64,000 nucleotides of DNA from Candidatus Leptovillus gracilis (GCA_016716065.1 JADJXA010000001.1:930001-994000), one strand, 5' to 3'. Numbered from the stretch's first letter, positions 22,101 to 28,838 are shown. Translations and numbers: made by a program. The notes: generated by a model not told the origin, from the sequence alone.

Positions 22101-22472
22101 CCAGGCTACCTGACCAAACGGACGCAGCAGAAAATCAAGCGAGATTATGAACGGCTGAGCAAGGAAATACGACTGAAGTATTATACGCGCCAGGGTGGCG
22201 AACTGCCGTTTGAACTACGCGATTATAAGTTGACCACCAATTTTTTAAATGCGGCGTCGCGTTACCAACCACAACCGTATAACGGCCGTGTACTGCTGTT
22301 CACCGCCGCCGAGACGGCCGAAGTATACCGCCACGCCGGGTTGGACCGGGGCTGGAAAAATCTGGTCCCCAATCTGGAAATCGTCGTCATTCCGGGCAAC
22401 CATGATAGTTTGATTTTGGAGCCTAACGTGTATACGGTGGTGGAGAAGTTACGCGAGGCGTTGAGGAGCTGA
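16113..22472 (+). CDS. Type I polyketide synthase: KS-AT-KR-DH-ACP-TE
   Basis: A protein of 2119 residues. Domains: ketosynthase 10-440 (Cys186 in QTACSTSL, His322 in EAHGTGT, then NIGHLD); acyltransferase about 535-870 (Ser635 in GHSLGEY; the substrate-linked motif reads VAAHS in place of the malonyl HAFH, so specificity is unclear); KR structural half about 875-1160; catalytic KR 1165-1350 (GGLGGIG, Tyr1332 in IDYVSAN); dehydratase about 1375-1660 (His1417; the usual HxxxGxxxxP is altered, second motif HPALMDL present); ACP with Ser1793 in DLGGQSLI; type I thioesterase with Ser1945 in GGYSGGGV and His in GNHDSL. It lies 88 bases after the NRPS gene and should accept its aminoacyl unit, add one extender, reduce and dehydrate it, and release the product. 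Confidence 0.93.
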   Translation: MNNEELLDTLVGTEIAIVGMAGRFPGAEDIDTFWRNVRDGREALRAYTDDELRQAGVSEALLRHPNYVRMGMPLDSMELFDAAFFGFGPRDAAIMDPQHRHFLEVCWEALEHAGHDPARFNGAIGVFGGSGHNAYLPFNLLTNPDLLQTVGFFLLRHTGNDKDFLTTRVSYLLDLRGPSVNVQTACSTSLVAIHFAVQSLLNRECDMALAGGVTLELPHRQGYLYQDGEILSPDGHCRSFDADSEGTVFGSGAGVVALRRLADAIESGDTIHAVILGSAINNDGAGKVSYLAPSVDGQSAAIAEAIELAGVAADTITYVEAHGTGTRIGDPIEVQALTQAFRHSTDKTGYCGLGSAKTNIGHLDTAAGVAGLIKTVQALKHKQLPPSLNYSKPNPLIDFDSSPFYVNHTLQDWRVAGSPRRAGVSSLGVGGTNAHIILEEAPELEPTEGGRRPYELLPLSAKTQTALDRASERLAAYLQDHPGVNLSDVAYTLQLGRQPFARRRILAASSTAEALELLQANDRKRILSQSIVAEKPSLVFMFPGGGAQYPNMGRELYETEPVYREQIDLCLAWLKEQLDVDLQAIMFPPPGAEEAAAQDLQRASLSLPAIFMAELALGRLLLSWGIEPAAMTGHSLGEYTAACLAGVLSPIDALSIVTLRGKLFESLPEGAMISVPLPEAEVQPLLIEDLGVAVINSPEMCVVSGRVAAVARMEALLAEKGIESRRVKIRVAAHSAMLDPILAEFERHLQTITFHPPQIPFISNYTGTWADPQQVTTPGYWVTHLRRTVRFAAGLETLMQENGRIFLEVGPGQTLSSLVRQHPAKQNSHTAVPTMRHSQEEISDALFLTNTIGRLWLAGAAIPWDRRYEGETRRRIPLPTYSFDHQRFWIEPGKVLGTAVTPAPAPLRKLPDINQWFYKPEWTRSEISLPANADTPLTWLIFTDELGVGAALGAKLQATGHDVVFVRPGAAFARPTLNQYQIAPDQVEDYQQLLSELESQNLFPQRILHLWTVNERPAGQTAVAAYHHNQTLGFYSLLHLAQALAAEERPDKIHLRILTNGALHVGQTAAAAPEKATLVGPARVIPHELAHVAGQLLDISLPPTAKPGAPHSADSLAPIVARLFDEIRADLDEPIIAYQAGQRWAQRFVPTSLAAQKELNSVIKDGGVYLITGGLGGIGLVMAHNLAQQARVKLVLTSRSGLPDRAEWDNWLARSGETDAASRAIQQVRALEAAGAEVLVVQADSADRAQMGALLQTVRQRFGAIQGVVHSAGVINDSLIPFKTREEAQRVLRPKVEGALLLDELLAGTPLDFFVLFSSTSTVLGPVGQIDYVSANAFLNAFAGSFAARTQVPTIALNWGVWQEVGMAARAARGELTEPIGAPMPHPLLRRLVVDAPDRLEYVTDYRVSDYWLLDQHRLKNNEALLPGTGYLEIAKAALDKGAPNGAVEIRDLVFMQPLGVEADETRRVKVLLEKEGDEAFAFTVASQNGRNQSDWLEHARGIVARAAGAAPLPCNLQEIVDRCQKRTLTLGLMEQQTEQEAYLNFGPRWKNLRRLYFGQGEALAYLELPPQFAADTQAYLVHPALMDLATSFALPLIDGYDGQQSFYVPFVYRQVRIDHPLPDKIYSHARLRVGNAPDMPEFDVTIYDEAGRPLIDIRSFTLKKIDPTALLKPAAARPSAAKTTLLDLALTDGILPAEGADAFNRVLTGGAPTQIIVSSLDLAALIAQAQENEAETEAESSGSLKLERPDLQSDFVAPSNPVERTLAGMWQEMLGISQVGIHDDFFDLGGQSLIAVRFFARIKKTYGLNLSLATLFTAPTIAALAELVVEELGDGVLAETAVPEILTAKPTPRKRREWSPLVLIEKGQAGKRPFFCAHGAGGNVLNFRDISRFLGKDQPFYGLQALGVDGKQEPLSTIEAMAELYLPPILETQPNGPYILGGYSGGGVIAYEMAQRLRSQSKQVDMVVFFDTFHPGLGMLHKSRPEQWADLRANGPGYLTKRTQQKIKRDYERLSKEIRLKYYTRQGGELPFELRDYKLTTNFLNAASRYQPQPYNGRVLLFTAAETAEVYRHAGLDRGWKNLVPNLEIVVIPGNHDSLILEPNVYTVVEKLREALRS

Positions 22473-22475
22473 TGT

Positions 22476-22560
22476 AGTGTTCAGTGTTCAGTAAGAGGTC
22501 TAACTGAGTATGGGAGCGCAGGCGTCCCGCCTGCCAATGCGGGCAAGATGCTCGCGCTCC
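22476..22560. repeat. Heptamer repeat plus dispersed palindrome (copy 1)
   Basis: AGTGTTC occurs twice in tandem (22476-22489) four bases after the PKS stop. It is followed at 22512-22560 by a long imperfect hairpin starting GGGAGCGCAGGCGTC and ending GATGCTCGCGCTCC. The same palindrome family recurs, perfectly paired, at 41118-41168. It may act as a terminator for the PKS gene. Confidence 0.75.
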
Positions 22561-22586
22561 GTTTCGATCTACTGATACTGAACTGA

Positions 22587-24224
22587 CTACTGCTTACTAT
22601 CCCACGCCAGGGCCAGGGCTTCTTCACGGCTGTGGATTTCCCCGGCGGCCTGGGCTTCGCGGATCAGGCGCAGCAGACGACCGATTTCCGGCCCAGGTTT
22701 TAGCTGCAATTGGCGCGCCAGTTCATGCCCGTCCAGCAGCGGCGGCGGGGCGATGGTGTCGGCGTGGTGGTCGAAATAATGGCGCAGCAGGCGGGCGACC
22801 ACGTTTACCAGATGCGCCCATATCTCCATCGGGCCAGGACCGTCATAAGTTGCCAGGTGGTCGGCCAGACTGAGCAGGCCAATGTCCAGCCCGGCGGTTT
22901 GCGTGGCCTGGAAGTAGCGGTAAATAGCCCGGCGTGAAGGCAGCCCAGCAGTTCCGGCTAACTGCAACGGCCGCATATGCCCGGCGACAATAACTTCGAC
23001 GTGTTTGATGGCCTGGTTGCTCAGGCAAAGCTGGCGCAAACGGCCGTTCGCCATCGCCGCCCCCACCCCATCATGCCCCAGAAAACGAATACGGCCGTCG
23101 GCCTCGATGGTTTGCGTCGCTTTTTTGCCCACGTCATGAAACAGCGCCCCCAAACGGAGCAGCACACGGCCGTCCAGACTGCCATCCACCGGCCGCGCCA
23201 GGTGTTCGGCCAGATGGGGGGCGTAAGGGGCCAATGCCTGCTGGGCAATGTGTAGGCTGTCATCGGGGGTGGGGATTTGGCTGACGACGGCCGTCTCCAC
23301 CAGCGCCAGCCAGCGTAACACTTGAACAGTGTGGGGCAGCACAGCAAACAGGTGCGGCGGCGATTGGGCCACGCCGTCCAGCGCGGCAATTTCCGGCAGC
23401 ACCTCGGCCAACACACCCAACTGCCACATGTCGCTGAGAGCCTGGTGTGGTACGGCCGTGTTGAACAGCTTCAGCAGTTCGTCGCGCACCCGTTCAATGG
23501 ACGCCTGGGACAGCAGGGGGGCAGCGGCGCGCACGGCCGCGCCTGTTTCTGGCGTCAGGCTCAGATCCAGCGTCAGGCATTGGCGGATGGCGCGTAAGGC
23601 ACGCACCGGGTCATGGGCCAACGCCTCTGGTTGTACCAGGCGCAGACGGCGGGCAGCCAGGTCTGCCAGCCCGCCGTGAGGATCAACGAGCGCGGCCTGG
23701 GTAACGGCCGTCGCCGGCAGAGCCATCGCGTTGACGGTAAAGTCGCGGTCCTGCAAATCGGCGGCCAGGTCTGGCCCGCGAAAGCGAGAAAAATCCAGGG
23801 TAGTATCCGCTTCGCGCAGCACCACCCGCCCGGCGTCGCGCTCCTGGTCCAGCACATAAGCCGGCCTATGCAGAAAATCGGCCACCTTAAAAGCCAGGCG
23901 AATGGCCTGGTCGGGCACGACAAAATCCAGGTCGTGGCCGGGGCGACCCAGTAAGGCGTCGCGCACGGCCCCGCCCACCAGGTAAACGGGGATGTCGAGT
24001 TCGGCGAAGAACGGCCGTAAATCGGCCAACAGCGGCGGCAAGGCCAGCGGTTCCCCACCCGACGCTTCCACGTAGCGCAGCGCCAGCCGCTCCTTGGGGC
24101 GGTTGTGCTGCGCCAATCGTCTGGCCGCCTCCGGCGTCTCGCCAACGCCAGCCACCTGGCCTTGAATCAGCGCCACCCAACGGCCGGCATAAGGGGTGAG
24201 GTCTATAGCAAAAGATGAAGTCAT
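22587..24224 (-). CDS. cca: CCA tRNA nucleotidyltransferase with HD domain
   Basis: A protein of 545 residues. After an N-terminal segment of about 55 residues (a small DUF5678-like module, YAGRWVALIQGQVAGVGETP) comes the class II nucleotidyltransferase head: VYLVGGAVRDALLGR and the two-metal Asp pair HDLDFVV, followed by LQDRDFTVNAMA and DPVRALRAIR. A C-terminal HD phosphohydrolase domain shows LGALFHDVGK and LGHDGVG. It adds or repairs the CCA end of tRNAs; poly(A) polymerase is the close alternative. It is a single minus-strand gene convergent with the PKS, separated from it by the palindromic region. Confidence 0.9.
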   Translation of the reverse strand: MTSSFAIDLTPYAGRWVALIQGQVAGVGETPEAARRLAQHNRPKERLALRYVEASGGEPLALPPLLADLRPFFAELDIPVYLVGGAVRDALLGRPGHDLDFVVPDQAIRLAFKVADFLHRPAYVLDQERDAGRVVLREADTTLDFSRFRGPDLAADLQDRDFTVNAMALPATAVTQAALVDPHGGLADLAARRLRLVQPEALAHDPVRALRAIRQCLTLDLSLTPETGAAVRAAAPLLSQASIERVRDELLKLFNTAVPHQALSDMWQLGVLAEVLPEIAALDGVAQSPPHLFAVLPHTVQVLRWLALVETAVVSQIPTPDDSLHIAQQALAPYAPHLAEHLARPVDGSLDGRVLLRLGALFHDVGKKATQTIEADGRIRFLGHDGVGAAMANGRLRQLCLSNQAIKHVEVIVAGHMRPLQLAGTAGLPSRRAIYRYFQATQTAGLDIGLLSLADHLATYDGPGPMEIWAHLVNVVARLLRHYFDHHADTIAPPPLLDGHELARQLQLKPGPEIGRLLRLIREAQAAGEIHSREEALALAWDSKQ

Positions 24225-24283
24225 GGCAAACGATGAACGTATCTTCTCAATATCTTGGGGTAATCGGTAGCAAAGAGGTAAAA

Positions 24284-24400
24284 GCCGGGTTTACCCGGCG
24301 CTGTTTTATAGACCGGCGCTTTAGCGCTGGTCGTCGTCGGTGGTCCGCTGCGCCTGGAGCTAAAGCCCCAGGCTAAAAAACGACGCCCTGTAAACGGGGC
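24284..24400. repeat. Cluster of four short hairpins
   Basis: Four inverted repeats follow one another in the hpt-cca spacer: 24284-24299 (GCCGGG/CCCGGC, loop TTTA), 24312-24331 (ACCGGCGC/GCGCTGGT, loop TTTA), 24353-24372 (CCTGG/CCAGG around TAAAG) and 24385-24400 (GCCC/GGGC around TAAA). The shared TTTA or TAAA centre suggests one repeated palindrome type. It could be a structured leader of cca, or a REP-like array. Confidence 0.65.
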
Positions 24401-24488
24401 TAAAGACGACCGTGGCGGCAGCGACAAACCTCTCATAGGCTCCCCCGATTTATTGAGATGTTACCGATGAACGATAAAAAGTCTCACC

Positions 24489-24516
24489 GAACACTGAACA
24501 CCGAACACTGAACATG
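24489..24516. repeat. Heptamer tandem repeat, GAACACT type, 4 units
   Basis: Four consecutive 7-nt units (GAACACT, GAACACC, GAACACT, GAACATG) just beyond the stop of hpt. GAACACT is the reverse complement of the unit found at 22476. Confidence 0.85.
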
Positions 24517-24520
24517 AACA

Positions 24521-25096
24521 CTACGCCGTCAGATGGGCAAAGACGGCCGGTTTTAGCACGGCAATGCACGGCAGATTGCGGTAAAGTTCGTCAAAGTCCA
24601 GGCCATAGCCCACCACAAATTCATCGGGGATGTCGAAGCCGACATATTCGACGTGGACATCAATTTCGCGGCGCGAGGGTTTGTTCAGCAGCGAGCAGAT
24701 GCGCAAGGAGGCAGGCGAACGGGCGAGCAAATTACGGCGCATGTAATCCAGGGTACGGCCGCTGTCTATGATGTCTTCGACAATCAGCACGTGTTTACCA
24801 GCAATGGGCTGTTTGAGGTCCATGATGATCTGCACCGCGCCGCTGCTGCTGGTCCCAGAGCCATAGCTGGAAATGCCCATGAAATCAAGGGTGTGCGGCC
24901 GTTTCAGAGCGCGGCTCAGGTCAGACAAGAATATATAGCCGCCTTTTAGCACGCAAATCAGCAGCAAATCTTCAATACCTTCATAATCTTCGGTGATTTG
25001 GGCAGCAATGGCCTCGATGCGACTCTGCAAAGCAGCCTCATCAATCAAGATGCGGTCAATGTCGGCGGATAGATTGCGGATAGTCTCATTACTCAT
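24521..25096 (-). CDS. hpt: Hypoxanthine phosphoribosyltransferase
   Basis: A protein of 191 residues from ATG 25096. It salvages hypoxanthine and guanine with PRPP. Visible motifs: LICVLKGGYIFLSDL, the PRPP-binding loop VLIVEDIIDSGRTLDYM, and FDIPDEFVVGYGLDF near the C-terminus. The start overlaps the last codons of tdk by eight bases, so the two nucleotide-salvage genes form one transcription unit. Confidence 0.95.
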   Translation of the reverse strand: MSNETIRNLSADIDRILIDEAALQSRIEAIAAQITEDYEGIEDLLLICVLKGGYIFLSDLSRALKRPHTLDFMGISSYGSGTSSSGAVQIIMDLKQPIAGKHVLIVEDIIDSGRTLDYMRRNLLARSPASLRICSLLNKPSRREIDVHVEYVGFDIPDEFVVGYGLDFDELYRNLPCIAVLKPAVFAHLTA

Positions 25097-25688
25097 GGCT
25101 GTTTGCTCCATTGCGCGGCGGCAAAACGGCGTGGCACTGCCGACAGCGCGCCTCGTAGGCTTCGGCCGCGCCCACCAGGACGACGGGATCGTCGTAGGCG
25201 GCGGGATGGCCTTCGACCAGGCGTTGGGTGCGGCTGGCTTCTTCACCGCAAACCACGCAGATGGCGTGCAGCTTGGTCACCTGTTCGGCGCGGGCCAGCA
25301 GAGCGGGCATGGGGCCAAACGGTTCGCCGCGAAAGTCCATGTCTAGCCCGGCGCAAATGACGCGCCTGCCTTGATGGGCCAGCGTTTCGCAGACTTCGAC
25401 GACCTGGGCATCAAAAAACTGCACCTCGTCAATGGCGACGACGGTGGTTTGCGGTTGTAGTTGGTTTAGAATGTCTGCGGCGCGGCCGACCGGATGGGCT
25501 TCAAAGGCATTGCCGACGTGCGAGGTGACTTTTTGGATGTGAAACCGGTCGTCAATGGCTGGTTTAAAGACCTGAACCTGCTGTTGGGCGATGACCGAGC
25601 GGCGCAGCAGGCGGATGAGTTCTTCAGTTTTGCCGCTGAACATGCTGCCGCAGATGACTTCAATTTTTCCTCGTGTATGCTTTCCCAT
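25089..25688 (-). CDS. tdk: Thymidine kinase (type II)
   Basis: A protein of 199 residues. It phosphorylates thymidine with ATP. The P-loop GSMFSGKT lies near residues 14-21, the Asp of VVAIDEVQFFD serves as Walker B, and a lasso-type zinc site is suggested by CVVC and CRQC in the C-terminal part. It is first in the tdk-hpt pair and overlaps hpt by eight bases. Confidence 0.95.
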   Translation of the reverse strand: MGKHTRGKIEVICGSMFSGKTEELIRLLRRSVIAQQQVQVFKPAIDDRFHIQKVTSHVGNAFEAHPVGRAADILNQLQPQTTVVAIDEVQFFDAQVVEVCETLAHQGRRVICAGLDMDFRGEPFGPMPALLARAEQVTKLHAICVVCGEEASRTQRLVEGHPAAYDDPVVLVGAAEAYEARCRQCHAVLPPRNGANSHE

Positions 25689-25715
25689 AATTGTCGTAGT
25701 GACGCTTAAACAAAG

Positions 25716-25745
25716 AAGGGCAGATACGTTACCGCATCTGCCCTT
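25716..25745 (-). terminator. Hairpin after rpmE
   Basis: The arms AAGGGCAGAT (25716-25725) and ATCTGCCCTT (25736-25745) flank a 10-nt loop, between the end of the ribosomal protein genes and the start of tdk. There is no strong T tract, so it could also be an attenuator for tdk-hpt. Confidence 0.6.
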
Positions 25746-25775
25746 AGATTGTAACTCGAATGCAACGGCCGTTAC

Positions 25776-26222
25776 TTACTCGATCAGACCCTCGGCGCGC
25801 AGGAAGCGTTTGATGTCAATCAGCGCTTTCTGACCAATGCCGGGCAGAGCTAACAGCGCGTCGTCGCCTTCTTTTAACAAGCCGAGTACATCGCCGACGG
25901 TGCTGAGATTGGCGTCTTCCAACGCTTTTTCAGCCCGTGTGCCCAGACCCATCGCGCCAACTTCCAAATTGGTGGGAATGGCCTGCTCTTCTTTGACGGC
26001 CTGGTCGGTAAGAATGGCTTCGCGGCGCTGCAAACGGCGCATGAAGCGATCAACCTGCCCTTCGGTGTCCAGCAGACGTTGGGTTCCGGTATAGAACGGA
26101 TGCGTGCCGGACCAGATTTCCACGCGGATTTCGGGGCGGGTAGAGCCAACGGTCATCACAACTTCGCCATCAACGATGACTTTGGCATCGGGATACCATT
26201 TGGGATGAATGTCTTGTCTCAT
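25776..26222 (-). CDS. rpmE: Ribosomal protein L31 with C-terminal helix-hairpin-helix extension
   Basis: A protein of 148 residues, about twice the usual L31 length. Residues 1-65 are L31 (MRQDIHPKWYPDAKVIVDGE, GTHPFYTGTQRLLDTEGQVD) but without the cysteines of the zinc-binding type. Residues about 85-145 (LGTRAEKALEDANLSTVGDV, LLALPGIGQKALIDIKRFL) resemble a helix-hairpin-helix module such as that of the RNA polymerase alpha C-terminal domain. The ATG overlaps the rpmA stop by four bases, so it is translated in the L21-L27-L31 operon. The function of the tail is unknown; nucleic-acid binding is an inference. Confidence 0.93.
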   Translation of the reverse strand: MRQDIHPKWYPDAKVIVDGEVVMTVGSTRPEIRVEIWSGTHPFYTGTQRLLDTEGQVDRFMRRLQRREAILTDQAVKEEQAIPTNLEVGAMGLGTRAEKALEDANLSTVGDVLGLLKEGDDALLALPGIGQKALIDIKRFLRAEGLIE

Positions 26223-26494
26223 GATGCGACGACCTCTTGCGGGGTTGGGGGATAAACACTGACGTATTTACGGCCGTGTTTGGTCTCAAACGTCACCTGG
26301 CCTTCGACCAGGGAGTAGATGGTGTAATCTTTGCCCAGCCCCACGTAGTTGCCGGGGCGAATTTTGGTGCCGCGCTGACGAATAATGATGTTGCCGGGAA
26401 TGACATGCTCGCCGCCAAATCGTTTGACGCCAAGGCGTTTTGAGTTGCTGTCACGGCCGTTTCGTGTCGAACCGCCACCTTTCTTATGTGCCAT
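26219..26494 (-). CDS. rpmA: Ribosomal protein L27
   Basis: A protein of 91 residues. The N-terminus MAHKKGGGSTRNGRDSNSKR is the conserved L27 tail that reaches toward the peptidyl-transferase centre, followed by LGVKRFGGEHVIPGNIIIRQ. There is no N-terminal pre-sequence of the Firmicutes type needing cleavage. It sits between rplU (12-base gap) and rpmE (4-base overlap). Confidence 0.98.
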   Translation of the reverse strand: MAHKKGGGSTRNGRDSNSKRLGVKRFGGEHVIPGNIIIRQRGTKIRPGNYVGLGKDYTIYSLVEGQVTFETKHGRKYVSVYPPTPQEVVAS

Positions 26495-26506
26495 GATTCT
26501 CTCTCC

Positions 26507-26821
26507 TTAACCGGCGATGATCTCATCTATGCGTAATCGGGTATAGCTTTGCCGATGCCCTCTCCGCCGACGATACCGATTCTTCGCCTTGTATTTCCAC
26601 ACAAAAATCTTTTTACCACGATATTGTTCGACGACCGTCGCCTTTACCGAAACGCCTGCCAGTGTTGGCTGTCCAACTTTTACGCCTGTGCCATTGGCCA
26701 GGAGCAAAACATTTTCCAGCTCGATTTGGTCACCGACTTCGTAGGGCAGCTTCTCGACAGAGAAACTATGACCCTCTTCGGCGCGGTACTGCCGGCCGCC
26801 ACTTTCTACGATTGCGTACAC
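26507..26821 (-). CDS. rplU: Ribosomal protein L21
   Basis: A protein of 104 residues, normal for L21. It begins VYAIVESGGRQYRAEEGHSF and ends with the basic stretch KAKNRYRRRRGHRQ. The start is a GTG at 26821, chosen because GGAGG lies six bases upstream and because the conserved protein begins exactly there; the open frame extends further upstream without L21 similarity. It is the first gene of the L21-L27-L31 operon. Confidence 0.96.
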   Translation of the reverse strand: MYAIVESGGRQYRAEEGHSFSVEKLPYEVGDQIELENVLLLANGTGVKVGQPTLAGVSVKATVVEQYRGKKIFVWKYKAKNRYRRRRGHRQSYTRLRIDEIIAG

Positions 26822-26840
26822 AACATACCTCCAAAAAGAA

Positions 26841-26873
26841 CCGGCATACAAGATGCCGGCTGCTCTGATTATA
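26841..26873 (-). promoter_or_regulatory. rplU promoter -10 and leader hairpin
   Basis: On the minus strand TATAAT lies at 26873-26868. Between it and the GGAGG of rplU is a 7-bp stem (CCGGCAT, loop ACAAG, ATGCCGG; 26841-26859) that would form the 5' end of the transcript. Its location is suited to autogenous control of the ribosomal operon, though this is inferred from position only. Confidence 0.55.
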
Positions 26874-26960
26874 AAATTGCCTGGGTAGTGGTCGGACAAC
26901 CCACGCAGCGAAGGAGAATTATAGCCGCCCCATCTGGGGTTGTCAAAGAAGATGCTGTTT

Positions 26961-26989
26961 TTTCCACCTGCCGATGCATCGGCTATAAT
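26961..26989 (+). promoter_or_regulatory. Prepilin peptidase promoter with palindrome in the spacer
   Basis: TTTCCA (26961-26966) and TATAAT (26984-26989) are 17 bases apart. The -10 box ends only seven bases before the ATG, so the transcript is predicted to be leaderless or nearly so. A perfect 14-bp palindrome, GCCGATGCATCGGC (26970-26983), fills the spacer and could be an operator. Confidence 0.55.
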
Positions 26990-26996
26990 CACAGGG

Positions 26997-27752
26997 ATGC
27001 TCAATTTGCTGTTTGGCGTGATTGGATTGTTGGTGGGTGGCCTGATCAACCTGTTGGCCGATGATTTGCCGCACCGGGAACGGCCGTCTCTTCTACCCCA
27101 CTGCCCAAACCCAGAGTGTGACCACGTTTATGGGCCGGCTGGCTGGCTGGCGGTTGCCCGGCGGCTGGCGGACGGGGAACGCTGTCCGCAGTGCGGCCAA
27201 CCGCCGCGCCGCCGCCCGCTGCTGGTGGAGGTGGGCACGGCGCTGCTGTTTGCCGCTTTGCCCACCCTGCTGACTCAGCCGCTCACCCTGGCAGTATACG
27301 CTCTGTACATCGCCGCGCTGCTGCTAATCATCGTCATAGACCTGGAAAACCGGCTGATTTTGGATGTGGTGACGCTGCCGGGAACGGCCGTTGCCCTGTT
27401 GTTCAGCCTCATCTTACCCGGCATCAACCTCATTTCCGCCGCCTTGGGGGCTGTCCTCGGTTTTGTCCTCTTTCTGGGCATCTACTGGCTGGCAAAAGTG
27501 ACATTTGGGCCGGGAGCCATTGGGCAGGGCGACGTGAAACTGGCCCTGCTGATGGGCGCAATGTTGGGCGTACCCCACATTCTTATCGCCTTGATGATCG
27601 GCATCCTGCTGGGCGGCTTCGTCAGCGGGCTGCTGCTGGCGACGCGCCTGGTGAAGCGCAGCACCTATCTACCCTACGGCCAATATCTGGCCGCTGCGGC
27701 CATCATCATGCTGCTGTGGGGCCAGCAGATTACCAACTGGCTGTTAGGTTAA
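26997..27752 (+). CDS. Type IV prepilin peptidase (A24 family)
   Basis: A protein of 251 residues, multi-pass membrane enzyme that cleaves and often N-methylates type IV prepilins and pseudopilins. It has the N-terminal domain with two Cys pairs (Cys36 and Cys41, Cys63 and Cys66) and the two catalytic aspartates, Asp115 in VIDLENRLI and Asp179 in the GQGD motif. ATG 26997 starts directly at the first membrane helix. An upstream in-frame ATG (26940) would add polar residues and overlap the promoter. No pilin genes are in the window. Confidence 0.9.
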   Translation: MLNLLFGVIGLLVGGLINLLADDLPHRERPSLLPHCPNPECDHVYGPAGWLAVARRLADGERCPQCGQPPRRRPLLVEVGTALLFAALPTLLTQPLTLAVYALYIAALLLIIVIDLENRLILDVVTLPGTAVALLFSLILPGINLISAALGAVLGFVLFLGIYWLAKVTFGPGAIGQGDVKLALLMGAMLGVPHILIALMIGILLGGFVSGLLLATRLVKRSTYLPYGQYLAAAAIIMLLWGQQITNWLLG

Positions 27753-27755
27753 CGG

Positions 27756-27850
27756 CCGTAAACCGAAGTCCGTAAACCGTTTTCCGTTGGCAATTGCCTG
27801 TGGCAGCGCCCGATGGATTGCCGATTGCGGATTGCCGATTGCGGATTGCG
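27756..27850. repeat. Two heptamer-period arrays
   Basis: Units of seven bases starting CCG (CCGTAAA, CCGAAGT, CCGTAAA, CCGTTTT, CCGTTGG) occupy 27756-27790, three bases after the stop. A second array of five units alternating GATTGCC and GATTGCG lies at 27816-27850, just before the sugar permease gene. Confidence 0.85.
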
Positions 27851-27911
27851 TACACTGGCAGCCTGTCGGAGAAGTCAAAATAGGACGCAGATAAACGCTG
27901 AAAACGCTGAT

Positions 27912-28838
27912 ATGGAAAGACCACAAACGCTGCCGATGCAGCTATCTAAAGCAAAATTTAACTGGCGACTGCCTTATAAAACGCAACTGCGTTTTTTTTT
28001 GCTGCCTTACCTGGTAGGCACGTTGATTTTGGTGGTGATCCCGGCCGTAGCCACCAGCCTGATCGCCTTTACCGAATACAAAGCGATTGGCGTGCCCCGT
28101 TTTGTCGGGCTGCAAAACTTCAGAGATTTATTGAGCTTTGGCCTGGTGCGGATGTCGCTGCGCAATTCGGCCATTTTTTTGCTGCTGGCGGTGCCGCTGC
28201 GGCTGTTGGGGGCGCTGCTGTTGGCGCTGTTGTTGCAGCGCAAAGGGCGCATGTTTGGGTCGTATCGCACGGCCGTCTACGTGCCCACCATCATCCCCGA
28301 AGCCGCCTACGCCCTGTTGTGGCTGTGGATTTTTAACCCGGTCTATGGGCCGCTAAACCTGGTTTTAGGCGGTCTGGGGCTGCCGACGCCCGCCTGGCTC
28401 ACCGAACCGGGCACGGCGCGGCTGGCCATGGTCATTTTGTCGCTGTTCCAGATGGGCGAGGGGTTTGTGGTGCTGCTGGCCGGTTTAGCCAATATCCCCC
28501 GCTCCTTTTACGAATCGGCCAGGGTGGATGGGGCCAACAGCTGGCAATGTTTCTGGCAAATCACCCTGCCGCTGCTGACGCCCTGGCTGATGCTGCTGAC
28601 ATTTCGGGATTTGGTGATAAGTCTGCAAAATACCTTCGCCCCTTCCTTTATTATGACCTATGGTGGGCCTTATTACGCCACCACCTTTGCCCCGCTGTTG
28701 ATCTACGAGTTGGCTTTCGATTATTTTGAGCTGGGGTTGGCGGCGGCGCTGCTGCTGCTGACTTATGCGCTGTTGGGGCTGATTGTGCTGGGGATTGTCA
28801 ACATCCTTGGGCTGGGAGGAAGCACCGATGAGGCATAA
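27912..28838 (+). CDS. Sugar ABC transporter permease (MalF-like)
   Basis: A protein of 308 residues with about six membrane helices. The EAA-type loop that docks the ATPase reads YESARVDGANSWQCFWQITL followed by PLLTPW. It forms the membrane channel with the next gene. The start is uncertain: ATG 27912 and ATG 27936 are both possible; no strong Shine-Dalgarno is seen, and the longer upstream frame is repeat DNA. It overlaps the second permease by 11 bases. Confidence 0.9.
   Translation: MERPQTLPMQLSKAKFNWRLPYKTQLRFFLLPYLVGTLILVVIPAVATSLIAFTEYKAIGVPRFVGLQNFRDLLSFGLVRMSLRNSAIFLLLAVPLRLLGALLLALLLQRKGRMFGSYRTAVYVPTIIPEAAYALLWLWIFNPVYGPLNLVLGGLGLPTPAWLTEPGTARLAMVILSLFQMGEGFVVLLAGLANIPRSFYESARVDGANSWQCFWQITLPLLTPWLMLLTFRDLVISLQNTFAPSFIMTYGGPYYATTFAPLLIYELAFDYFELGLAAALLLLTYALLGLIVLGIVNILGLGGSTDEA

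Noticed and set aside
27816..27850. Possible CRISPR-like direct repeats
   Set aside because: Units are seven bases with no spacers, and no cas genes are present.
27813..27911. Longer N-terminus for the first sugar permease
   Set aside because: The added residues are encoded by the heptamer repeat and have no membrane or signal character.
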